Below are positions 46,108 to 58,905 of a stretch of 64,000 nucleotides of DNA, one piece after another. Numbering within the stretch: position 1 is the first letter of the stretch; each line of letters begins with the position of its first letter. The position numbers were made by a program, and so were the translations under genes. The stretch covers positions 17,484,001 to 17,548,000 of the forward strand of contig NC_091048.1 of NCBI RefSeq assembly GCF_963966145.1, read 5' to 3'. The stretch is from Tenebrio molitor (Eukaryota; Arthropoda; Insecta; Coleoptera; Tenebrionidae). The notes below the pieces were generated by a model that was not told the DNA's origin, did no database searches, and saw only the letters and a program-made list of their open reading frames with translations.

Positions 46108-49100
46108 TTTGAATCACTTTTTGTATTCACTTATTTCACATTTAAATATTTAATAAAAGAAATAAGGCAGATTGTGTGGAAACGTCAAAAATTTCCACAA
46201 CGCACCTGCAAAATGGTAGCCGGAAACGAAGACATTGACAGATGACAGATCATCGTGGAGGGAGATCATTGTTCATTGATCAACCGTTTGTTGTGGCGGG
46301 TAATTTAAAAGGATTCATATACAGTGCCCTTTTTTTTTCGCTGGCCATAGGGATTTACATGCTAAAAATTTAGGGTCTGTTAATGAGCTTGTTAGTAGGA
46401 ATTTTTAAGTGAAATTTGGTAGGATATTAGATTATTTAGTATTTTATAAATCAATTTCAGTTCGGCCCATCGTACAAAACAAAATATAAAAAAAAATTAG
46501 AGCAAAAATAGGTTGATTAAATTTACCACGTGGCTTGCCAAGTAGGCTGACGTAATGTGAATCCAACTTGATCCAACAACCAACAAATGTCAAACAGTAA
46601 TAATTTTCAATGGAAAAAAGAAATTATTGAATGGGATAGACTTTGAAAAATGTGGTTTTATTTCATAAACATAAAACATAGGAAATCATAATTACATCAA
46701 AATAAATAAAATTCTGCTTCAACAATATTAAACTATTTTAATTATTTTCGAATTTTCATTTCATAAATTGTTCAAACTATCGTCCACAGGGTGCAAGACT
46801 AATCAAGACGATCATAAAAATTTTATCGAACATTTTGTAACTGTCTAACGATTATAAAACCTTCTGGGCAAAAAATAATGTAATAAATTAAAAGTAGGTA
46901 CTTTTTTAAAATTAATTCGGTAATTATTTTTTTCTATAATTGATTCAAAAAATTGAAATTCACGCATAGTTATCTGTGCCTGAAGTGGGTCATTTTCTGA
47001 CGTGTATTTTTTTTTGCACTGTTAGTAAGATCGAAACCATAGAAACCATACAAAACAGTGTGTGAAATGCAATTTCACGCATACGACTATTTCTGTTTTT
47101 CATTTCACGCACTGTTTTTTGTTTATATTTCGTGCGCGAAGATGTTTTTGTGCATTCAAAGGCTTATACTGCCTCGACCTTCGTCTCGGCGTAAAAGACC
47201 TTTTCATGCACAAAAAACACTCTCTTCGCGCACTTAATATAAAAATAACTACATATTTTAATCAAATAAACTGAAATTGATTTATAAAATAGAAAATACT
47301 AATCTAATATTCTGCCAAATTTCACTTAAAAATTCCTGCTAAAAAGCTTATTAACACGATCCAAAGTTTTTGTCATGTAAATCCTTATGGCCAGCGTTAA
47401 AAAAGGCACTGTATAAACTGGGTCAAGATTTATTTATAGGTATTTATTTTCTCATTATTATTTTGTAAATAATCCAAATTCAAAACATTTTTTTTAAATT
47501 TATCTACGTATCTTACTGTGAGACAGTTATTAATGAATTCAAGATTCAGAGAAATAACTTTTGGTAAATAATTATAATAAAATTTACCATTTTGTAGAAA
47601 TTGGTGAGTTTTTCAAACTTCACTATTCTCTTAATAAAGAATACATAGTAGGTATGTATGATTATACATGTGTGAAATTGGTTTTTATAAGTTTTCTAAG
47701 AATAGGGATAGGTCAAGAACAGAAAAATATTGGAAGTTTTCACAGTAAATTTATTTAAATAAAATTTGATAAGTAGCATACATTCATGGGACGACCTAAG
47801 AATGGAGTTAATGAGAAATTTAAGTACCGTAGTTTAAATAAACTATTGTTTACAAAGTGAAAAATATATATTACAAAAGGCACTCCAATAAATTAATAAT
47901 TTCATTAAATTGCGTAAATCACTTAAGGACTAACGACTGCTGACACCAACCACGATGAGAGCAGTCTCACAAGTATAATGAGATGCATTTAAAAAAGTCA
48001 AACTACGTTGTAATGAGAATAATTTAATATAAAACACTGAAAGTACCATTTAAAACACCTAAATGCGCAGTATATAAACGTTTCGCTAATCTACATTAAC
48101 ACTACATTCTGTTTAAAATATAAAAATTTATAACAACTATTATATGAGATAAAATAATAAAATCAACATTTCTGATACAGTGTATCCTAAATATTACTTT
48201 TGTATAAGTACAGATCACACGGTCAAATTTGAAATCGAAAATACGATTACATATTTACAGTTTAATAACATTATTATTGTCAATTCACTCCAACATCATG
48301 CAATATATCAAGCCAATTTGCGACAAATAAATAAAACACAATGACTTTCTCCGTTAGCATCAAATTTCGTTTCGTAGTTGCAATGTTATTTTAATGTAAT
48401 TGACGCTGTTAATTCAATTCCCAAAATCTGTAAGTTTTGGTCACGTTCCGTGGTAACTTTTATTGTCTCGGTTCCCTTTGAAAAGATTCTTTGATCGTGT
48501 GAACATTGAATAAAATACAGATATGCACTATTATTGTCGTAAATCGAATGGATATGTGTGATACCTATGTTGAACACCATCAATTTAAAATGTAAGTAAT
48601 AAATGTTACAAAATAACTGTTATTGTCAGCGAAAACAGCCTTAGAATTAGCTCACTATATATATTTTACAAATATTCAGAAATTATTGTCAAATTTGTGC
48701 ACATATTCTTATAGATTACAGTTACGATAATTATTGTCGCTTATTTTGTATATTATAGGTACAGTACTATATTGACTTTAACCAGTGAAAAATTAAAGTC
48801 TATTAAACACAGAGCAAGAGTTCCGTAAACACCACTAGCAACTTCACCAAGAAATAATATAGCAAGTTTTTGGCGAGGATTGGCAAATAGACGCAAGATT
48901 ATCTTGTAGTGCCAGCCTTAGATGGTGCTCAGGCCGAACGAATTTGGTTAAGACTTTCTTTCACTATTTTTCTAGACTATCGAATAAAAAATTACCTCAC
49001 CCTACATCACTTAAAAAAATGTATTTGTAGGCAACACCTTACGACTTCTTATCGAATGCGTACGCCATTGACTCTAAATACTTTTCAAATCATCAATAAA

Positions 49101-49527
49101 TCTACTTCAGAAATTAAAAAAAATCTACAAAGTCTTTGATATGTTTATACGATAATTTTCTTGGTTCCTCTTTTGTTGTGGGTGTCTACTGCCTTTAAAT
49201 TGTTTTAAAGTATATGGAAAACTCTTTCGCGTCTTGTATATTTTACCGATATGTTCTCGTTGTGCCTATTATTTAATCATTTTGTAGAAAACATTGTTTT
49301 CTCAAAACTGCATTCTTTTTTATAATAAATAAATTCGAATTACGGTAAGCTGACTAGTGATGTTTCTAAAAACCACGCGACACATTGACCGATATGAAAA
49401 ATTGCACCACGATAGAGCGTTATTATTTAACTGATATGGACGCTTTAGAAAGATAAAGTTATTGTCTCGTCACAGAAATCATCAGTCAATATCATATAAA
49501 ATTATGCTTAGGACATTCATTAAAACG
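46108..49527. other. Spacer between eIF3a start and knk stop
   Basis: About 200 bp upstream of the eIF3a ATG should hold its promoter. A 1.1-kb foldback element follows. From about 47450 to 49527 the DNA is AT-rich and lacks recognised repeats; its right part is probably the 3' UTR of the minus-strand knk gene. No other gene was recognised. Confidence 0.55.
46322..47411. mobile_element. 1.1-kb TA foldback element with about 145-bp arms
   Basis: CAGTGCCTTTTT-type ends (cagtgcccttttttttcg / ttaaaaaaggcactg) are flanked by TA. Symmetry runs through ctggccat, atttacatg, tttttaagtgaaattt and tataaatcaatttcag. It lies about 215 bp upstream of the eIF3a start codon. Confidence 0.8.
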
Positions 49528-52500
49528 TTAGAAAATACGCCCACGGGAGTGTATTGTGATGGCTGAAACTGTCAGAAGACAGATAGCAGCAACTGCAATG
49601 ATGGACACGCTTCTAGAAGGTGCTTCTCCGTTGCTTTGCAGCGCGCCTGGATTGACCACGTGGATCTTCCAACCCAAATTGTTATGTGTATAGCACTAGA
49701 ACAAATAATTAGAAATGAATCAACTTTTTCTTCGAGAAGTGAAGATATAATGGAAGCATTAGAAATTGATTTTGATTGTTACCTGATAGTAGAGTAAATC
49801 TGGTGCATCCATTGGCACGGTCCAGTTTAAATAACCTGGCTCGCCTTGGTCGCACTCCAACCTCAAAGTTTCAAGATACTCCTCGAAGGTGTCTGATTCG
49901 GCCGATTTGTCTACACTCTTGTGGGCTAACTCGCAGTAGCGTCCAGTCGCCGTCGGGTAAGGATAACCTTCACGGTCGTAATCAACTCCAGCATAAACCT
50001 TTTGCGTTTTTTGTTCTGCTTCATTCTTCTGTCCAAAACCTCCTTCTTTAGAGTCGGTGATATAAAAAGGATGATACCTTGCGGGATTGCTACTGTCGCT
50101 ACCTCCTTCCACTTTGAAGGTGTAAGTCTGACCCCGTTCCACTGTAACTTCAGGAATCAAAAGGTTATTAATGTACCAAGCAATCCCCCAAGAAGGTTGA
50201 CCAGTGATAGGTGTGTAACCTCGTTTCCCGCCCGTCGGTCCAATTAATGCAGTAAAGGTGTTTTCCCCTAAACAAATAAAAGTGTGATCATTGCGACTTT
50301 CACAGCCGTCACGTAAAGCCATATTAAGAAAAATTATAACTTGGTGACAACTCGTGAACTTATTCGTTTTCTTTACCGAGTCAAGGTAAGGCTGGCGAAA
50401 CTAGGTAAGAAAACTGGATCATCTGAAAGAGTGGCGGCCACATAACGTGATATATTTTTTCTTAAGATGGTTTGAGTTTCAGTAACTCGGCCGCCGCCAC
50501 CTTACCTATAATTTTCGCCGGCGGCCACGGTTTCGGTCCGTCTTCGTCAACTAATTCGTATAAATTTCCTGTACATCTGTTATCGTCGAAATCGCTGAAA
50601 TCGATCTTATCATCATCCACTGTCTTATCTCGAATCGAATGGGCATTCGCTTCCTTTCTGGAATTGAGCGGCCCAAAAGCAGCGATTACGCTGACTTCGC
50701 CTTGGCTTGGTATGGGTCTGTCGTTGACGGCCTCGTTCGTTTGGAGCGGTTTCGAGTAAGTGACGGTGGTGACTCCGTTCTTGCGATCACCTGATATTAA
50801 TGTGACATCGTTTCGACCGCCGATCCTTTCGTCTGGACAAACTCCCGATTTGCCGTCACATTGAGCTGTGTGCGACATGTAGTAATCGACGGCTTTGAAA
50901 GTTCGAGAGTTCGTGTCGTAGAAAGCCACGGTGACGTCCCCACCAATCTACAAGTGGAAGACCTGGTTAACGCACGTCGTGCGGACTCGAACACGCTCCA
51001 AGAATCAGGACAATTAGATAGTTTGTTTTTAATTGCCAAAGAACAAATGATTTAGTGCATCCGAGTAATTGTGTGAACAAGAATTTTTATTAGATACTCC
51101 AATTGAATTTAACTGTTTACTCATTAGTCATTAGGTACAGTGGCGAACATTAAATTTTTGGCCGTCACTCTTTGATACAGTGGAAAGTGCACTAGTGTGA
51201 AACGGACCTAACACCTAACCTATAATAACATCTTGTATGACATTAATTGTCGTTATGTTCTTATTGTCAGATTTAATTGATGAAATGTGAAATGAGATGT
51301 ACAGTCGCGAGCAATAAATTTTGGTCATCAAGGTCATTCTTTGACGCAATCGAAAATGCTCCATTGTAAAACAGTCGTAAATATCATAACCTATCATCAC
51401 GTTGTATGACATTAATTGTCATTTTTTTCTCATTTTTTTTTGACATTTTGTTGACATGGGCATAATCAGGCAGGGAAATTTTTTAAATTTGTGACAATCT
51501 AACCAAAATGACATTGACGACCAAAATTTATTGCTCGCGACAGTATCTATGTAATATAATTATATTGGAACAAAAGTACTATCGGCCGTATTCACCAACG
51601 CCAGTTAAAGTTAACTGTAGGTTAAATTATACGAAAGCATTGTTACAACAATAGGTATCTAAGTAACGAAGCATTTTAACCAAAGGCCCGTATTCACCAA
51701 CGCCAGTTAAAGTTAACTGCAGGTTAAAATGTTTCGTTACCTTAGTTACCTATTGTTACAACAATATTTTCGTATATTTTAACCTACAGTTAACTTTAAC
51801 TGGTGTTGGTGAATATGGGCCTTAGGCGGTTAAAAAATTTTAGCCGTCAATTTCTGTCACTTCAAAACAAAATTTTGTAAACCATACTTTATTGTCATTA
51901 TGATTACCGTCTTGATTATGATTGGTATTTTTTGGATGGTAAATTTCAAAATTCGAAATTATTTTGTCATTTTCTGCTACACAAACGTTTACCTCAGGTT
52001 ATCTATGCTCTAATTTTGTTCATTCATGTCGGATTTTTGGAATATCTGAGCTTTAAACAGTTTAAATTGATTGTCAGAATAACAATATGCATGTCAAAAT
52101 GACAAGAATCGAAAGTGGGGTTACGGTTCCTAAAGGTTTATTTACACTTTACATGAATGTCAAGATAGTGACGGCTAAAATTTTTTTAGCCACCATAGTA
52201 AACTATTGCGATCATTAAATTTTGGACATCATTTTTCTGTCATATAAAAAAATTACTCTAATGCCCGGTTTCTGAAACAGCGCAATAACTAACTAGCCGG
52301 TTAAATTAAGCGTTGCTATAGAAACGCTAGAAAGTAACCAATCACATTATATGATTTTTGTATTTGTCGGAGAGTTAACTAACTGGTCCGATAAAATTGT
52401 TTCCAGAAACCGGGCCTTAATCATGCTTTATTGAAATTGTCACACATGAATGATGAAATTGTTGTCAAATTTATCTACAATTTGTCAATAGCTCTAGAAC

Positions 52501-55500
52501 AAATACATTTTTGTTATTTTCATTACAAACAAGAATATAAAAAAAAAATCCAAAAACGTTCTTTTCAATGTTTAATTTGTCATTACCGGACATAGAGGGT
52601 AAAACAATATCACTTTGTTGATCAATAACAAAGCAATCATTTTGATAAAATTCACTGAACTTTTTTAGGTACTACGGCGGACAATAAATTTAGGTCGGCA
52701 AATTTCTGACATTTCAAAAAGGGTCAATGCAAGCGACCATTTATTGTCATTATGACTGATGTGTTAGTTTGTCAAACTGAAGGTTTTCAAGCTGTTTGGC
52801 GTTTTCTTCGAATCTTCGCCTTTTCGTAACTCACAGATCATGACACAGTACCATAACTGATTTGTAGTACGCATTTCACTTTGGTGCACGTTTCTTTTCC
52901 CAATTTTAATTTTGATTATCGCTGTCACGATGACAAGAATGACAAAATTCGAAAATGGGGTTAGTTGAACATAATGCCAGCTTCACATTTTTACAGGTCG
53001 ACCAGAACAGCTTGGCCAGTGACGCAGTGGACTGAAATCCCTCCCACTAGCGGAGCGCACTTGTCTGTTGGGTCTGGAAGTGTTTAGATCGTGTACAAAC
53101 GGGCGAAAATAAGCGCTTCAAGCTTCAAGTGAACAGCATGTCCGGGCTGTTTTGAGCAGATTTGCTTCATTGAGTGTACCGTACCTACAACCATAGCCAT
53201 ATCCTTGTCTTACAGACACTCGCTCGTTTCCTCTTGTGCGCATCTCAGACGCCAAGCTATTCTGGTCAAGCTGTATGTCATTGGCAGGCCGGCCTAAATT
53301 TATTGTCCACCATAGTACTATGGCGGCCAAAAAAAAATTAGCCGTCACTATCTTGACATTCATATAAAGTGTAAATAAACCTTTAGGAACCGTAACCCCA
53401 CTTTCGATTCTTGTCATATTGACATGCATATTCCAAAAACCCGACATGAATGAACAAAATTAGAGTAGTCGTACATAAATAACCTGAGGTAAACGTCTGT
53501 GTAGTAAAAAATGACAAAATAATTTCGAGTTTTGAAATTTACGTACTATGCCGGCCAAAAAATTTTGGCCGTCTTTGCCTGTCAATAAAAAAAAAATGTG
53601 TAATCCGTACTTAATTGTCATCATGATTAGCGTCTTGATTATGAACGTTATTTTTTGGGTGGTAAATTTCAAAACTCAAAATTATTTTGTCATTTCTACT
53701 ACACAGAATGTTTACCTCAGGTTATCTATGTACGATTGCACTAATTTTGTTTATTCATGTCGGATTTTTGGAATATCTGAGCTTCAAACAGTTTAAATTG
53801 ATTGGCAAAATGACAAGAATCGAAAGTGGGGTTACGATTCCTAAAGGTTTATTTACACTTTACTTGAATGTCAAGAAAGTGACGGCCAAAATTTTTTGGC
53901 CGCCATAGTACCACCTGGTACCACCCAAAAATTACCAATCATAATCAAGACGGTAATCATAGTGACAATAAAGTATGGCTTACAAATTTTTTTTTGGAGT
54001 GACAGAAATTGACGGCTAATTTTTTTTGCCGCCATAGTAGTCACGATCACGGAATTTCGTCAGTCATTGTCATTTAACTGACATTAGCTGTAAAACAGGT
54101 TTTATATATTTCTAACCCCACTTTGGAATTTTTGACATGGATGTCAATTTGTCAATCATTTTTATTGTGCGTGACAGAATTTCTGTAACAAAAATTTTAA
54201 AATAATGACAATAAAGCTTAGGCTACACAATTTTTTTCGAGTTGACAGTAAAATAACTGACGAAATTCCGTGATCGTAACTGTACCTATTTACATCCATA
54301 TCTAAAATTGACTCAAGTTGCAAAAAACCATTTTGCATTTTCAACAGCACTTTTATGCCATTAGTCATTTGAAATTACTTTAAAACTGTACTTATACGGA
54401 AAATATTCAATACAAACTATGATTTTCTGGCCTTTTTGCGCCTTTATTTGGTTTAAAAATATTGAAAAAATGCTGTTGCAAATGACAAGTGGTTTTTTGC
54501 AACTTGTGTCAACTATAGTTACAACAAAGGTCCGTTAATAATCCAAACAATTTGATAATAAATTATTTATTAAATTAGAGATGTGTTAAATGTCGAGTTG
54601 TTTACTTGAAACATACATTTTTTAACAATGTTTGGATCTAGTGGAGGTTTTTTATTATGACAATATAATAAATGCCATCTTTCTTAGGGAACCATTAGTT
54701 ACATTGGGAAAATATTTTATTTTGCTTATTTAACAATTTTATCGAGTTTTTAAGACAATATTTTCCACTAAAACTTCAAGAAAGTGTTCAAAATTTTTTT
54801 TTTGAAATTTGGTACCAAAAACCGAATTAGTTTTTCTATAATTAGAAATGTATACATTTCCGATTCATCTAGGCTAAATTAATTATTAACAAACTATCGT
54901 CATGTCCAGGATGCGAAATCAAAATATTTGACCTTTTCATTTGAAGAGGGTTAATTATTTTGAGAAAATGAAAAATCTACACATTTACACAGTCTGCATG
55001 GAAAGTCATCAGTCATAAATTTAATTACCATTTGTGACTTATTTGGGGCACCAGATAATCCAAACGCTACGTATTGATCTTCACGGATTTTGGCTGCCAG
55101 TGTGATTTCTACGTGATCTCCTTTCAATTCCCATCGCACTTGCAAACGTTTGTCTAAGAACTCTCGACAATTCGTGGCCGGGCTCGAAGGTTTAGAGGTG
55201 CTCGTCTTCATAGGCAGTCAAAAAAGAATGATTAACATGGTAATAATTAAAACAATTGTATTCACCAAACAAAGCATCGCATAGTTTTAGAACAGCAACA
55301 ACTTTGTCTTGTTCTGATCACTCTAAATTATACTGTTTGGTGAATATTTGCGATAAAAACAATGAGGTACAAAGCAAAATAACAAACGTGGCCTAGGTGA
55401 TGTACTTACAGGGTTGTACCACCATGGAGGCTATGAAGTAGAAAATGTATTGATTACGATATTAAAAAAATGTTTCTGGAGAAGAGTGACTTACAGAGAT

Positions 55501-55914
55501 TTTGGTTTGTCCGAGAGCAGGTGGAACGTCGAGGTCTTTGGGTATGAGGACGTGTCCGAAGTTGTGTCTGTATTGGACGCACCAGACGGCCAACCATTCA
55601 ATATCGTAGACCGTGAGAGAGCCTGGAAGTTGTATTTCGATGTCTTCACCTTGGTAGCCTCTCAGAGGGTCCAGAGATCCCATCTCGTTGGGTACCTTGA
55701 TCCCAAACGCTGAGGGTTCGCTGCCGTTGCCTACCCAGAAGTAGGCGTCAGGTCCGGCTCCGTCGTAATGTAAATTGGGAATGTAAAAAGTTTTGGCATC
55801 TAAAATGCTTATGTTGTCTGAGCGAAGGCCGTGAGCCAGTCGTTTGAATTCAGGAAGAACTCTAGGTTTAGGTACTTCTAAGTTTGGAGGGATGAAAACT
55901 TCGCCGAAATCGAC
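49528..55914 (-). CDS. knk: Knickkopf-family cuticle protein (DM13-DOMON-plastocyanin-like), 5'-partial
   Basis: Five exons on the minus strand join in phase: 55914-55495, 55205-55029, 50947-50506, 50267-49783 and 49695-49528 (TAA). The first is a DM13 domain (LAHGLRSDNISILDAKTFYI, NLHYDGAGPDAYFWVGNG, IEWLAVWCVQYRHNFGHV). The next two make a DOMON domain (CREFLDKRLQVRWEL, GGDVTVAFYD, YSKPL). Then comes a plastocyanin-like domain (YINNLLIPEVTVERGQTYTF, RYHPFYI, CYTHNNLGWKI). The end is a hydrophobic stretch (VSIIAVAAICLLTVSAITI), compatible with a GPI signal. This is the Knickkopf order; Knk proteins organise and protect chitin in insect cuticle. The signal peptide and first DM13 should lie right of the window, so it could be a Knk2/Knk3 paralogue instead of knk itself. 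Skeletor is less likely because of the plastocyanin-like part. A 4.1-kb intron (50948-55028) splits the DOMON domain. Confidence 0.82.
51302..51543. mobile_element. MITE with CAGTCGCGAGCAATAAATTT end
   Basis: Left end cagtcgcgagcaataaattt and right end aaatttattgctcgcgacag, TA-flanked. Intact version of the split copy in the eIF3a intron. Confidence 0.75.
51590..51826. mobile_element. MITE pair, TIR GGCCCGTATTCACCAACG
   Basis: A half copy (51590-51683) is followed by a full copy whose ends cccgtattcaccaacgccag and ctggtgttggtgaatatggg are inverted. Related to 604-738 through the interior cattgttacaacaata and gtaacgaagcattttaacc. Confidence 0.7.
51834..52200. mobile_element. 'GGCGGCTAAAAAATTTTAGCC' MITE, left end cut
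   Basis: ggcggttaaaaaattttagc is mirrored by gctaaaatttttttagccac. The interior (gtaaaccatactttattgtc, tttacctcaggttatcta) recurs at 53549-53912, so this is one family. Confidence 0.65.
52262..52417. mobile_element. MITE, TIR GCCCGGTTTCTG, TAA flanks
   Basis: tgcccggtttctgaaac is mirrored by tttccagaaaccgggcct, and TAA lies on both sides. The 3-bp duplication suggests PIF/Harbinger. Confidence 0.7.
52670..53318. mobile_element. MITE with GTACTAYGGCGGACAATAAA ends, holding a nested element
   Basis: gtactacggcggacaataaa is mirrored by tttattgtccaccatagtac. The interior is interrupted by the 280-bp element at 52994-53273. Confidence 0.7.
52994..53273. mobile_element. 280-bp TA element, copy 1, highly conserved
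   Basis: The ends CAGGTCGACCAGAACAGC and GCTATTCTGGTCAAGCTG are imperfect inverted repeats, TA-flanked. It matches 58593-58866 almost completely except for a 6-bp gap near the left end and a few substitutions. GC content is above its surroundings and no long reading frame is preserved. Confidence 0.8.
53319..54036. mobile_element. Cluster of GGCGGCCAAAAAATTTTGGCC MITE copies
   Basis: A partial copy (53319-53548) is followed by a full copy (53549-53912) with ggccaaaaaattttggccgt and its mirror. An inverted partial copy ends near 54036. They share gttacggttcctaaaggttt or its close relative. Confidence 0.65.
54037..54284. mobile_element. MITE, TIR GATCACGGAATTTCGTCAGT
   Basis: gatcacggaatttcgtcagt is mirrored by actgacgaaattccgtgatc. 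Confidence 0.75.
54306..54516. mobile_element. MITE, TIR CAAGTTGCAAAAAACCA
   Basis: gactcaagttgcaaaaaacca is mirrored by tggttttttgcaacttgtgtc. Confidence 0.65.
55259..55346. repeat. Short inverted-repeat element in a knk intron
   Basis: attcaccaaaca is mirrored by tgtttggtgaat over 88 bp, within the 289-bp intron between the DM13 exon and the first DOMON exon. Confidence 0.55.
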
Positions 55915-58383
55915 CTGGAACGAGATTTACAAAAAGGAATGTAAGTAGATTTGGAGTTTTAAATCAATTTTTAATTTCTCTCGGGCACGATCAAAAAGGA
56001 TGATAATTTACTTTTAGTCATTGCGAAAAAGCTGGAGGTAAATTACTCCGATAAAGTTGGGGGCGCTGATTGAGAACTGGCCTGAAGGGAACTAAGACGT
56101 TAAATAAGTAGTTGAAATGGTAATAAATTTACTTTCGGGGGGCGGGGGGGCAGGTAGCCATTTTGGTAAATGTATCTCAATTCTAAACGTATCAGTCTAG
56201 TTGGAGACTAAATGCGTCTACTCTTGGCGCAGGTCGATAATATGATACTGTAACTCCAGGGTCTAGCACCACCTTCTGGACTACCCACCGAAGAGGGAAA
56301 ATCAACCCTAACATCCACATGCAAACGGCCCATTCGACGCATCGGCTTTTACATTTTATACGTGATTGTGTGAAATCGTCGAATTTCCAACTGACGAAAT
56401 TTATGCTCCGGCCGTTTCGAAATAATGCCGACACTGTTTGTTAATTATTTTAGCAAGATGGGGGAATTAATTTGACCTGAAAGGTTCAATGAACAAAAAG
56501 CTTTTTTTACGTTCGAGGATAATGTGACATGATTTATGATCGGAACGAAGGGGTGGCGTCCGAACTTTACAATCCACATAAAAATTACCCGGAACGCTGC
56601 AGCCGGTAAAACTCCTTCATCTTACCAAACCAAAAATTAAATAAACCGACAAATAAAAACGCTCTTTGACACCTTCCGACCCTAAATATTCACAAATTTA
56701 ACTCTCAAAAGTATCTACAGAGATAAGGTTCTTTTATGTATTTCCTTTTGCTGATCCTGCCATAAGGGAGGAATGCCATCTATGCTTTCTAGACACTCGC
56801 TACTCTGCATAAATAAAATACTTAATGATTATTTGTTTAATCCTTAATCGGTTGTACTAGATAGATTCAAGAGAATAGTAATTAATTTTTTTAATCTAGA
56901 GTTGTAAAAAAGATGGCGATTAGTAAATCATTCCTTAAACGACTTAATAAGTTTATTAGAGGTGAGCGTTGTCACAACTTTAATAATTTAGATGGCGAGT
57001 TGTTTGCTCGCAAATGTTTCCTTTCATCATAAATTTTCTTTGTACGCTAAAGAAATTTGAATTGGAGGAACGCAGAGACGTGTGCTATGCGGAAAAGAGG
57101 CCAAACCTCCGCGAAGTTATGCGTCCAATAAAATTCATTAGGTTCGGTATCCTAATAACCGAATTGGATTGTTAATTGTGTGTCACAATGAAGAAGACGT
57201 TTATATGCAAATGTGAGAAACACTTGGAACAAATTAGAGTCACGTCCAAAAACAAAAGACCACCGGAAACGTTCACAATACAAGTGTCAGTGTATGTCAC
57301 GGCTGTTGGTGATGGGAAATAATACTCCAAGGGGGCGCTCTCTGAACAGAACTTGTTCGCAAAATGGAGGGGCAACGCTTATGTTCCACTCTGATACCTC
57401 CGCTGAAAAGCTTTTATAATTCATGAATTTCAGTAGAGCTTTCAGTGATTATTATTACATTACCCAACTTTAGACCATTACATGCAGTTTCTCGGTTTAA
57501 ATTTATTCTGAAACTATATTGTTGTTGCATAAGTTTCATGGTATCAGTTGCGCCGCAAACTCGGTGTGGTTTTGTGGGGGTTTAGAAAACTTTTTTTGAA
57601 ATTTCTTTGTAAAATTTTAAGCGGCACCCATAATTAACGACAGTGAATCACGATTGTTCTAAAATTAATTCCTAAAAACAAGAATCACATTTAAAAAAGC
57701 AAAGGTGTTTAAAAAGAAAATAATGTACCTAACATTTACTCTAAATTTGAATTGGCACAGTATGTTTTTAAAGCTGTTGAACGAAAAAATGAAAATGTAG
57801 TGTAGAACATTGCACAAATGCTATTTTTTCTAAAACATACTACAACTAGGTAATTGCTTGTAATAAAATCAAAATATGTATAAGAAATTTTAGAAATTCA
57901 TGTTCTGTCAATGTCTTCAGTACTCTTCACTATATTCTAAGTTTCAAGCTGATACTTATTAATGTTTAAAAAATTTAAAATCTGTACATTTACATTAATA
58001 CACATAACAACAAATAAAAATTTAGTAAACCTTTGAAATGTGCTGATTGGACCATACCCACGGTAACTCAATCATACAGGAACCATTCTCAAAATATTTT
58101 TTTTTATTTTGCTGAAACTGTTGAAACACATGCACATCATCTCATCTCTAAATTAAGCCATAAGTTTTCAAATCTTTTCTTTTTCACAGCCGCTCTTGAC
58201 CATAAATCTTTTGAAACATCATATGAAGATGAAAATTATTAATCATGGTAAAATTTTTTACAATAATTACAAAAACAAGTATTGTTTGGAAACATAGTCA
58301 TATCATAACAAAAAACTAAGAATGACTAGTATAACATCCTTTTAATCTATCAGGTATACCAAAAAACTCAAATTAGAAATAAT

Positions 58384-58579
58384 GTACTATTCCGGACACG
58401 GAATCTTGGCCAACATTTTATGACGTTTCTAAAAAAAATGATGTAAACCAATCATTAGTGTCATTAATAAATGACAATTATTAAAAATCACTTTGAAGTT
58501 GGGTTATATTCAATAAAGGCCAGTTCACACATATTTGTCAGTTAAATGTCAGTTGTCGCCAAGATGTCCGGAATAGTAC
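58384..58579. mobile_element. MITE, TIR GTACTATTCCGGACA
   Basis: gtactattccggacacggaa and cttggc are mirrored by gccaagatgtccggaatagtac. Confidence 0.7.
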
Positions 58580-58592
58580 CTATACGAAACTA

Positions 58593-58866
58593 CAGGTCGA
58601 CCGCTTGGCGAGTGACGCAGTGGACTGAAATCCCTCCCACTAGCGGAGCGCACTTGTCTATTGGGTCTGGACGTGTTTAGATCGTGTACAAACGGGCGAA
58701 AATAAGCGCTTCAAGCTTCAAGTGAACAGAATGTCCGGGCTGTTTTGAGCAGATTTGCTTCATTGAGTGTACCGTACCTACAACCATAGCCATATCCTTG
58801 TCTTACAGAAACTCGCTCGTTTCCTCTTGTGCGCATCTCAGACGCCAAGCTATTCTGGTCAAGCTG
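58593..58866. mobile_element. 280-bp TA element, copy 2
   Basis: Near-identical to 52994-53273 and in the same orientation, with TA on both sides. Confidence 0.8.
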
Positions 58867-58905
58867 TACTGACTTTTAAAATCGCAGGGTGGTTTTTGTA
58901 AAATA

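Larger units (their letters stand above)
50948..55028 (-). other. 4.1-kb MITE-packed intron inside the knk DOMON domain
   Basis: Exons before and after are phase 0 and join as ...NKSQM|IGGDVTVAFYD. At least ten inverted-repeat elements or fragments fill 51300-54520. The first 350 bp and the last 500 bp show nothing specific. Confidence 0.75.

Noticed and set aside
56192..56434. 80-aa minus-strand frame upstream of the DM13 exon
   Set aside because: No signal peptide plus DM13 pattern; no convincing splice link to knk.
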